A stretch of 64,000 nucleotides of DNA from Ciona savignyi (lineage: Eukaryota > Chordata > Ascidiacea > Phlebobranchia > Cionidae), in assembly GCA_000149265.1 (NCBI GenBank), contig CH003313.1, forward strand, positions 407,160-471,159. Reading direction: 5' to 3'. The stretch's first letter is position 1; the number at the start of each line of letters is the position of its first letter. The position numbers were made by a program, and so were the translations under genes. Shown here in pieces: positions 10,149-22,100 of the stretch. The notes under the pieces are model-generated. The model was not told the origin of the DNA, did not search any database, and saw only the letters and a program-made list of their open reading frames with translations.

Positions 10149-13100
10149 TGCTGTTTGTGGTCATAGCCATTGTTTCTGGGATTTGCATTCTTAACTGGTT
10201 CCGGAAAGTTGTGTATCGTGTGGAACAAACTGCAAAGGGGAATTTATTTAAGTAATTTTTTCAATTTTTATGGCCGGATAAAATATATATTCCATCATTT
10301 TTGGTGTGCGAGTATTTATGTTATGCATATAGGATGTACTCTATAAATACTTAAATTAGTGATTGATGATATCACATCTGGATCTAGGAACAAAAATCTG
10401 TTTTCAAAATTTCCTCAAATTGGAATTTTCCTCAAAATTTTCCTCAATTCCTCAAATTGGAACATAACCTAAAATCAGACATTATTTTAAACTAAAATGC
10501 ACCAAAAATCTGATCATGAATCAATCCCCAAATAAGGCAAAATTNNNNNNNNNNNNNNNNNNNNNNNNNNNNNNNNNNNNNNNNNNNNNNNNNNNNNNNN
10601 NNNNNNNNNNNNNNNNNNNNNNNNNNNNNNNNNNNNNNNNNNNNCTAGGAACAAAAATCCGTTTTCAAAATTTCCTCAAATTGGATTACTTCCAACATAA
10701 CCTAAAATCAGACATTATTTTAAACTAAAATGCACCAGAAATCTGATCATGATTCAATCCCCAAATAAGGCAAAATTTTGGTTGTTTTGGACATAAATAA
10801 GCATTCAGTACTGGAAGTTAAATTTTTCTTTTTTCTGCATTAATTATTCATGAATTTGCCTGCGTCTGTGTCGAACGCTTACAACAAACTTGACTTTTGA
10901 TGAAGTACAGCACAAGTATAGTATGTTTATTATGATGTTTTGATGGCCATCAACAGATTATACATTAGTAAAATGATATCCGCGAAGTAAATGTTTAAAC
11001 AAATTCAATCTAATTTATTAAATCTAATTATTCTTTCACTTATACATTTTGTGCAATATTAAAAAGATGTTAAATAATTTCAAGAAATAACAAATCTGTG
11101 GTGCAAACAGAAATTGTAATAATTTTATTTTTATTCATTAATATAATGTAATTTTATTTATTTTAAATATGACCTGAGGTGCACATAATATTGCAATATA
11201 AAATATTAGATGACAAGTCAGACACTAAAAAAACACAAGGCTCTACTCATGGACCTTTCATTATTTTAAAATTTTTATAAACACATTTATTAATACCAAT
11301 GCATATTAGTTGGAGACAACAAAATAAAAACTACATTTGTCTGAAAACAGTTTATAGGAAAAAGCAAATCTAGGATTATTTAAATTCAAAATTAAAAATT
11401 TCTTTTGATGAACAAATATTAAATTGTAGCCAAGTGTCACCCTATCACATTTTACGCTTCCCTTCATACTACCAAGGGAGTCTTGGCTCATATAAATAAT
11501 TAATGCACATAAGCCTGTTTGATGCACCACAACGCTTTGGATGGGTGACTAATTAGTGTTTTACAATTTGCTGTACTTTCTGATAATATTACTTTCAATA
11601 CATATATAACTATTAAATATCAATTTCAAGTGAACTTGGAAACTCTGCTATATTTTGTTAGATAGAAGATTATCAAATACATATTCAATTTAAGAGAACA
11701 CTGTGTGTGTTTAAATGGAAATACACTTATTACCCTGTTCAACTATAGAATACTTGTGTACGATCCACAATGACCACAAATATTAATTATATTCTCTACG
11801 GCTTATATCCTTTATATATATAAAAGACAACAATGGGTAAATTCCGAACATTTTTCGTCCCAAGACACTCAATTTTATGATTTCCTCTTGCACACTATAA
11901 CCAATAATTACGGTACAGTTTAACAATTATGGTCAGAATTTTTCATGCGCGTTTACTAAACTTTTTATTTTGTATCGTTTTATTCTGATACAAACTAGAT
12001 TTAGATCGAAACTTAAATGTTCTATTTTTGTATTATAGTTGCATATTTATCAAGTGTAAGTCCTGTGAAATTGTAAATTAAGCATTATTATTTTTACTAT
12101 AAAGCTGAAGGTAAAAAATAATATTAAGAAAACACAAACTGGTGTTTACTATGTTTTCTGGAGTCAAACTTCTTACATATTTAAGGCCATTAACCGATTG
12201 ACAAGTTTATTGATTACAGATACATTCGAGGTAATTACTTGGATTTATCGAAGTGTGTGGTTTGTTGGGGATGGAACGAACCAATTGATGTCGGGGAGAC
12301 TCTTTCATTCCATATTGAGGTGAAAATTATAAAATTACCATAATTTCCAACTTTATATTTGTCTAAACAAACAGCGTAATTCAACCGTCATTAATGTTTG
12401 TTACACATTACTGCAAATAATGGCAAAATTAGACTTAGGCAAATTGCTGCGCTATAAATATTTAGCCTTAGAATGTGTTCCTAAAGGCGCCCAAACTTTT
12501 ATCACATGTTAATACAAGTACAAATGGAACTAAAAATGCAGTATGTTGTAGTTATTCCAAAGGAGGAATAATAATGGAGACATTTAAACGTCGTTTATCA
12601 TGATAAACCACATTTTTACTGAAATTATGGTATTGTAGTAGGTTGTACACAGCGCAGATATTTCTAAATTTTTTAAAACCGTTAAACCAACAGGTTTCAT
12701 GCAATTTTTTAACTAGCAAGAGGGTGGTTTTGATTTGCCAATGCTTCCACCACAAGAGCTCTATTGCCCGGCTATGTATGCCAGAAAGTCACAATTTGCA
12801 TCCCTGTGTATAATGTATGCCTAGTATGTTAATGCTAAGGAAATTTACCCAAAAAACTCTTTTTCATAGTTCTTCTACAGCAATGGAAGCCATTACCCGG
12901 TATGTGAATCGGATGATATAAAAGTTTTAATTTCAACTCATCAAAGGGATGACATACCTCATGTAAAAGAATATTCTGGTAGGAAGTACTGTTAATATAC
13001 AATATGACGAACTGCAGATTTTGTGTTTTAATGTACAAAGTCTGAATGGAAACGATATGTATTGATGATCACGATGCCATTATGTTATGACTCTATGGTT

Positions 13101-16100
13101 ATTGCAGTTATCATAAAAAAGTAAGACCCCAGATATATATATCATTTGCCCAGAAACTGACAAATTAAGACAAAATTGAATATATGCTGATTAATGTTTA
13201 TTTACCGTTTGGAAGCAGCAAGACTAAATCAATAACAAATTAGATAGTTTTATTGTCGTGTACAGTAGTTCACTTTGTGAAAAGAACTCTTATTGCATTC
13301 CATTACATATGTTTAAATATTTTATTCGAAGTAAGCCTTAGATTTACTCCGACTCATTGTAGCCCTCGTTAAAAATGTGTTGCCATTGTGGTTTCCAACC
13401 ACATTGATAACTTACTCAATACAAAACAAAACTAATAAAAAATCTCAAATCTTGCTTTAATTAAAGTAAAATGCTTGCTGCAACATTTGGTGATAACACC
13501 TATAATTGATGATCCCATTGATGTTGGGTTTGATCCCTACCATAATGCACTTCGCGCGAACATTGCCTATAGCCAGTGGATTTATATACATCTACCAAAT
13601 TGTACAGAAATTTAAAATTGGGATTTTTTACCTCTTTCCATACCCAGGGTTAAACATGCCATGCTGATTATCATTACTTGCCCTATATACAGGTGTTCAA
13701 GGCAAAGAAAATGTAGTTTCTGTGTCATTCACAGTTCGAAAAAGTGGAGTTCATGAAATTTCAATCACGGTTGGAAATAAACATATTAAAAACAGTCCTT
13801 TCAAAAAGACGTTTATACCAGGTCAGCTGGTCTGTACTTTATTTCTGTGATGCTATTATATAATTATAAAAAATAATGGTTCTTCTATAATCTCAGTATT
13901 GTAAATTTAATGTGATGATTAAAATATGTTACACATATCATTTATGCTCTTAAATCATACATACAAGAATTAGTTTCAAACTACCAAGTTTGATACAACT
14001 TTATTGTTAGTTGTTGGTACCAATGAACTCATTTTCTCTCAGCCATTGTTGTCATTGAGCATTTTTATTCTTGGGTTTGCTTGAATTTAGTTTTGTAGTT
14101 TATAGCATTTTTTGTAATTGCCCTGTGACCCCACATCTGTTTTGACCTCGCATCAGATATCTGACAAAAGCAAAGACAACACACACTTTCATCTCAATCC
14201 TAATTTAATTATTGCTTGTTTGGAAACATATATAAAGTATTAAATTGTATTGTGAAATTATTTTTTATTAATTTATCATTTTGTCACATTTTTTTGACAA
14301 AACTTCCTGGTTTTATATATTCAGTATGTTAATAATTGGTGCTTAATGTTTTAGGCATTTACACAATATTGATCTATTCTCAATGATTGTGTTAATAGTC
14401 ATTCATATCATGTTGTTTGTCGGTAAACAAAAAAAAGTCGATAACAATGCGTTATTTTAGAATTACACCACGAAACTGTTGGACTTGTTTAATATGCTTT
14501 TAGTTAATAATTACCATAGAAATTCTACTTAAGTATATTGCAAATGTAAAGCACTTTATTTAGCATAATTGTTTTAAAATATCAATGGAAATTGATTGCT
14601 ATATAAGCCCCCTTGTGTAAGTGCAGTTTAGTTCCACTGAATCCTTGTTTGGCAAATTATGCAGTTGTTTATCTGGTTCTGCTCATATTATATTTCTACA
14701 CAATTGTTAGCTCCATGGATTTTGAATTCTATTTACCTAAACCATCCATAAATTGTACAAGCTGATGTTGTGGCACAAGAAAATTCAAATTAACTGCGAT
14801 ATTATTTTTTTAATCCTTATATCAGTTTACTTTTTATTAAATAAGTTTTAACTGATATTAGCCAACTAAACTGTCAGATGATATGTTGTTCAAAATCTCC
14901 CACTAACTACCTGGTTGTTGTGCTTGGCCAAGGCACTTAGCAGCCAATGCTTGAATTCAGTTGATTAAATAAAGACAATTATAGAAATGTCTCCAAGCAT
15001 TGCAGTATAATAACTAGTGTTATATCACTCACTCAACTACCAGCACTAGGTTCTTTAAAGTGTTATATCATTACATTCACATATTATCCCATCCATTTGA
15101 AAACAATCTGACCATTCTATCCAACATATAGGACCGATGAGTGCAGAGCACAGCGTGCTTGTTCGCAACGTGCACACTTCATTGTCTGTAGTTCCTATGA
15201 CACAATCTCAAAACCATAAGATGGCAGTAGAGGCATGCGATGAGTTTGGCAACCCGTGCTCGTCAAGGTTGAATAAAAACGATTTCGAGAATATCTTTAA
15301 CCTCTCGGTTCTGACGGTAAATAAATTATTAAACATTGAAAAACCTGTACAACTAGTGTAATAGTCATGTACAGTTTATGTCCTCGACGTCATAGTCCTG
15401 TTTTATCCCCTTGAATGGAAAGACGTAGAGAAGAGAGTTATCCTTTTCTTATTTGTCCGCTTACCTCACTTGCCATAGAGTTTCCAAAGCTATTGCAGTG
15501 TTGTACTATCTTGCCCATGGTCAAAACCTTTAGCCAGCATTTAACAGTCTTAAAGCTGTTGTAATGTGTATTTACTTTATTTACAAATTTGATACTATGT
15601 GTGTTTAATACGCTTTAAATATTAGTGTATATTTTTGTATTTTACCTGTGTTTCCTAATTTTTTTTACCAGTGTTGCGAGTCACAGCAGTACCCTGCATT
15701 CACATGGGATATAACATGGAATAAGGTGCTAGATCAATTAACCCTGTGCATCACTGTTTTTGAAGAGGGAAGTTATCAGGCTGAGCTCACTTACAAAAAC
15801 GAGCTAATCAAGAATGGAATATTCGATCTTTTGGTACTGAACTGTGAGTTGGAAATTCTGATTAATATAAAACATGCTAAATAACATGCTTGTCTAAGTA
15901 CTATCCACACATCTAATTAAAGCCGAGTGTTGGGTAACATGGTAATTGTTTTATTCCTTTGCTTAAATGTACATTATTTTGGTGATTGTTTGATTGACCA
16001 GCCGCAGAACAATCTAGTTTCTTCACAGCTTCCGATTCTGAAGAAGTAAAAAAGAGCGTTCTGAAACAAAACCTGAGTGTTTGGTTTGAATGCAGGTTGC

Positions 16101-19100
16101 TCAATGAAGGGAGTGAGGGTGTAACCTTGGTATGTCTTATGGATAAAACAATTCCTTTTATAAATTACTAGTGATGTCAGCATGACACTTATATGCATCA
16201 TGCTTGTGGGCAGTCCTTATTTGCTCATCTCATATCTAGGTATGTAAAAAGTCAAATCCTAAAAATTTTAATCTAAAGTCGCTGTGTTGGCAAATATATT
16301 TGGGAAAATTATGTTTTATAATTTTAAAGAAAAAAACCCACTAAACTGCCATGATAAGAAGTGTTTTATTCCTACTCTAGTAACTGTAAGAGTCCAAACC
16401 ATGTGGAATACTCTTAACTGAATATTTGTATTCTTTTATAAGTTCAAGTACCATGTGGCTTTCCACTGACTTAATATAGACAAGAACGTGAAGAATGTGT
16501 TAGCAGTAAAAAGCAGTTAACATAAAAAACGAGAGACAAGATTTCATCAACACAATGATATCTGCATGAGTCAACACAACCATATTTTTGTAATAAATGT
16601 TTATTCACCAGTATAATCTCATCAAATTAGCACAAAACACACACACACACACCCGTGAAACATAAGTACAAACGCTACCACGCACACACCTGCTATTCAT
16701 CAATACTTGACATCATAGAAGATGTAGTTGCCTATGACATACAACAGTCCATAAATGTACCCCATTCCCAATGCAAACAATTTATCCACAGCCAAGGGGT
16801 TCTCGTCGAGATCGCGCGCTATCCATGGGTGACAGTTTCACAATCACCCCACCCAAGTACCCCCGACCCAGGATCAAATCAACTGCGCAAAGCTCATCCA
16901 AGCCGAAGAAAGTCTATTGTTACATCACACCAAAGGTATGTGGAATGTGAAACAGAGTGTTCAGAGTGAAGAATAGTTTAATGATGTGCATGGAAAACTC
17001 ACTAAGCATTTTGTAACATGAGGGTTTATTACTAGACAGAGGATTTTGATAATGTTGTGGACTCCTGCAGGTTTATATATTGGTCTTTGTCACAGCATCA
17101 TATCACCTTAAATAAAAAATCAAGGATATTAAACATTGTACTTAATAATGTATTAATAACTAGAGAGTGTCAACCACGTGTTTAACCACCACTATTTGTA
17201 AATCACATGTTGTATGCCATATATACATGCTACAACCACAATTTGTCTTTTATACACTGAGTATGTAGTTTATTTCTGCAAGCATAAACGCATGGGTCCC
17301 ATAGTTAACAGAGCAAACTTATTTTCCATGTTTAGTTAAATAAAGAATAAACGTTTTAAATTTACGAAGATTTCACCACAAATGTTTTAAATTATAGCTT
17401 CTTTTCAAGCGCTGTGGTGAATTAAAGCTAAATTTCCGAAAAGGCCCGATTTAGTTTTTCATATTTATTTCCCTGGGTTTGGTAGATAAGTTTCTGTTAT
17501 TTACATAAGTGAGTCATGTTATTAACAATTCTTAAGTTTTTATCTGATTTGTCGACTTGTTGGAGATGTCAGTGCGATATGGCATGCCTGCCACAATCAT
17601 AATTTAGGAACATATCTTTGTATTATGGAAATTAACCTAATTAAATGTTTTCTTTTTTAAATTGTTTAAAGTGTCTAATGTTTTAACATTTTACCGAATT
17701 TTATTAAAATTAGAGCAGCCGTTCAAGCGCTATGGCCACAAAATCTAATTTATTAGAAAAAAAACGTTTTGATTTTTAACGTCTGAGGGGAATTCCCCTA
17801 GATTTGTTACCCAAATTTTTGGTTTCTGCATATTTAGACCATGTTGTCTTACAAATGTCCAATTTCATTGCGATTTTATTACTCCTTTTGGTAGATGTCA
17901 GGGCGACATGGAATGCTTGTCACAATAATGATTTGAGACCATATCCTATTTTTTGGGGTATTTCCCTAGGTAATTTTAAAATTTCTTCCAAGTTTTAAAT
18001 CAGTGACTAATGCACTTACATTCCACCAATTCTAATTGAAATTGTTACAGCCGTTCAAGCGCTATGCCCAAAAAAGGCAATTTTTTTAGAAATAATAGCG
18101 TTTTTGTTTTTAACGTCCCAGGGGAATTCCCCTTGATTAATTACCCAAAATTTTGGTTTTTACATATCTAAACCATGTTGTCTAACGAATGGCTAAGTTT
18201 TATTACGATTACACTATTCCTTCTGGTAGATGTTAGGGAGACATGGCATGCCTGTTACAATCATAATTTCAGATCAAAATCTAATTGTTGGGGTATTTCC
18301 CTAAGTAAATTTTTTATTTCTTTAAAGTGATAAATCAGTGACTAATGCACTTACATTCCACCCAATCTTATTCAAATTGGAGCAGCCGTTCAAGCGCTAT
18401 GTCACAAAAAGCGCAATTTTTCATAAAAAATATCGTTTTGGTTTTTAACCTCCCAGGGGAATTCCCCTTAATTTATCACCCAAAATTTTGGTTTCTGCAT
18501 ATCAAGACCATGTTGTCTAACAAATGACAAAGTTTTATTGCCCATTATTCCTTCTGGTAGATGTCGGGGCGCCATGCCATGCCTGTCAAGCGTTTGACAA
18601 AAAAAAAAGAAACAAAAAGAAAAAAAAAAGAAAAAAAAACGGACAAAAACAATATGTGTCCCATTTTTCCAAATGGGACCCATAATTAGATTTTATTGCA
18701 AAATTTCTCAATGGAAAAAGTTTAAGTTTAGGTTTATGTTTGCTCTGATCTTACAATGTTCCTCTCTAAAGCTACTTTTTAATATTAAGATTTAACCATT
18801 CTTATGGGGATAAAATAAAAAAGCATGAATTGCACTCACAGATTGATCCAATGCAGTGAGATGGTTAATTGATGATTTTTTAATTCTTTTTCATTATATT
18901 TCAGCAACTGATTATCCGAGAATACTTCCTCAAAATATTCCACAAGCGACTTTATACATTCAGAGTGAGCCCTGCTACTAAGGTAATCTATTAATTACAA
19001 GTTTTAAGCGTTTTATAGGACATGACTGAATTGATTCCCATAGGTGGGACAACAATATTTGAATAACCCTGGGTATTGTCAGGTGACCTTGTGTCCATTG

Positions 19101-22100
19101 TCCGGTTGCTGGAACTATTGGCGTGTTTTTCTGTTAATTTACTTGATGTGGGGATTTTATTTTTTAATTGATTCAGTTTAGTGTGCTGGATCGAGGCAAT
19201 GTCAGCGAATAGCCTTGTAATGTAACAAGGCGGAGGATCAAAACTAATTATAAAAACCTAGTACATATAGTCTCACTTTGGCAGTACAACACTTGTACCC
19301 TGTCACGATACCCCGAACACCCCTGCATTACCCTGTAACCCCCATATCACTTTGTAACCCCCACATCCCCCCGTACACCCCTATATCACCCTGGATAACC
19401 CCATGACAACCTGTACATCCGCACATCCCCCTATACACCCATATATCACCATGTACACCTCCATATCACCATGTACACCTCCATATCACCTGTAGATAAC
19501 AGTTGGAGGTCACAGTGATATCTGCAATCAACCAATGCTGGTCATCAGTGATGGTTTCCAACCAAATGTGGTCCTTGCATGTCAGCGCAGTAACGTCCTC
19601 TCAGCCATGTTTGTTGGAATACTCCACAACCATATGGGTAAGTTTAACATCAATATCTTCTCGAAAGCTAGTTTAGCCTAAATCGATTTTAAAAAAGCAA
19701 ATGTTTCTGTATAAATGTTGGTATTTTTGAAGAAAGATTTATATTAAAACTTCATCAATTCTCTAGAATAAAAACGTTTTGGCAGTACCGCAATACAAAG
19801 GCTTAGCTTAAATTGTTGATAGAAATACAATGTGGTATAATGGGCATCTTGTTATACTTCTTTAATTTAATATGTTTTGGTTATATTAAGCAGAAAGTAA
19901 GTTTTGCATTAGGGCTGCAATTTCGCCGGTACAAGCGGGCACCTTTGCCTATGTGATTTGAACGGTTGTATTAACCGATTCCCTTGTGCAAGAGCATCAG
20001 TAAGTGCACAAAGCATGTCTGCTTCTATGTTATAAGGTTTCAAACTAAATATTTAACCTGGTTTGCTTTAATGAAAGAAAAATCGAATAAAAAATCCCCT
20101 CCTTACAGGCCGATCGGAATCATTTGAGGAGAAAGTGACGTTCTTCCGCGATCAGCTGGTGAAGCATCACGATGTGGAACCTCGACATCGGAATAAATTA
20201 GAAATCGATATCGACCGAGATGATCTGCTTCATTCGGTACAACACTCGTTTGAAATACTAACTTTGTGTGAGCTCTGTAATGATGGCCAGTGATGCAATG
20301 GGTTGGTTATATAAAGTATGTTTTACTGGGAGTTGTACATTCAACTCTTGTCGAGGTTATTTAAACTATTGATGAACCCTTCGAAACCACGACTTCATGA
20401 ACAATAGAAAATGAAGTTGTTCTTGGCTAAATTTTAATATCATGTCTTAAATCTAATATCATGTCTCAAATTTAATATCATGTCTTAAATCTAATATCAT
20501 GTCTCAAATCTAATATCATGTCTCAAATCTAATATCATGTCTCAAATCTAATATCATGTCTCAAATCTAATATCATGTCTCAAATCTAATATTATGTCTC
20601 AAATCTAATATCATGTCTCAAATCTAATATCATGTCTCAAATCTAATATCATGTCTCAAATCTAATATCATGTCTCAAATCTAATATTATGTCTCAAATC
20701 TAATATCATGTCTCAAATCTAATATCATGTCTCAAATCTAATATCATGTCTCAAATCTAATATCATGTCTCAAATCTAATATCATGTCTCAAATCTAATA
20801 TCATGTCTCAAATCTAATATCCCAAACTCACAACCCCCAGTCGTACAAAGCCACGAAGAATCTCTCGACGTCGGAGTGGTGCCGACAGTTCGTTGTCAAG
20901 TTCAAGGGTGAGACTGGGTTGGATTGGGGAGGATTGAACAGGGAGTGGATCCATCTACTCTGTAAGATCTTCTTCCAATCGAAGGAGGTGGGAGGATGCG
21001 GGATCTTCCGGAGCATGAATGAGGATCCTCAATCTCTGGTAAGCATGTTCTTCAAATCACGGGTTGGGCTGTGCAAAGTAAATATTTATAGATACATGTT
21101 GAATTCTTTGGGATGGATGTTTCTTTTCAAAAGGAGAACATATGGTTTTGTCTCATTTTTCTTCTTTTTTTTCATGACTGCTTTCCGAAATGTTTGTAAC
21201 GCGTTTTGGATGGGAAAGAATTGTCTGCTTTTCTTAAAAGTTTTGGAGCTGTTTGCTGATATGTGTAAGATATCCAAAAAAATTGGAGTAAGTTACTGCA
21301 AGAAAATAGCGGTATGATAATTAATACAAACATCCTGTGCAGACGTTTTGTGGCATTTTTCAAACCATTATACTTTGTTGGCAGATATCTCAGGACAAAC
21401 CCAGTTAACCCCACTAATAAAATCAGGACACCAATATAACCCACTATTATTTGCATCATTGCATGTATGAAACGGTCAGACACATTTCCTTAAATCAAAG
21501 AAGAATAATAAACAAAAAAGATTGGTCTTCAGTTTGCTTTAACAAATATAAAGAATGTTATAAATATAGTTTTCTCATTTTGCATCTAAGGTGTAATGAA
21601 GAGGTGCACTTTTTCACCCAATTTTATCTCACCATGCCCAAAACGACCCTATATAAACTTCCTGTATTTCACATCTATCAACACAAAGTACCCACTCTAC
21701 CACACATCTGTAGGTGCTTCCCAACCCCAGCTCTACCTTGAAGCCAAAATATTTTGAATTCGCCGGCAAAATAGTTGGAAAGTGCTTACTCGAGAGCGCC
21801 ATTGGTGGTGAATATTCAAGACAAGTAACAGCTCGTTTTGCTCGTTCGTTTCTTGCGCAGTTGATTGGTCTTCCTGCTACTTTTGCTGTAAGTATCTCCA
21901 CTATTTTTTAACTTAAAGATATTTATGTTTTAAGGCACTTAACGGACATTCCCTGAACTAAGCAGATTTATGGGTTCTACCAAGTTAAAGGAACATGTAT
22001 ATCTAACAACACACTACAAAAGCTTCTGTAACCCGACAGTGGGCACAAGGTGTTCTGATGTTTCTCCCTTTGTTAACCCTCTTGGGTTTCCCATTCACAG

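Noticed and set aside
18468-18683. Minus-strand open frame with a long Phe run
   Set aside because: It is the reverse of the A/G-rich tract at the 3' end of the 335-bp-unit repeat. The same artefact appears at 48378-48665.
19910-19990. 'ttagggctgcaattt' considered as another hAT end
   Set aside because: No matching inverted end or 8-bp duplication could be found within a plausible distance. It may be an old single end.
20431-20825. Regular 19-bp repeats that might suggest a CRISPR array
   Set aside because: The units are contiguous with no spacers, the setting is an animal intron, and no cas-like gene is present. It is a minisatellite.
21086-21483. Open frames downstream of the AREL1 exon ending 21038
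   Set aside because: They are intronic read-through and shadow frames. The donor at 21039 and the phase-matched acceptor before 21714 define the intron.
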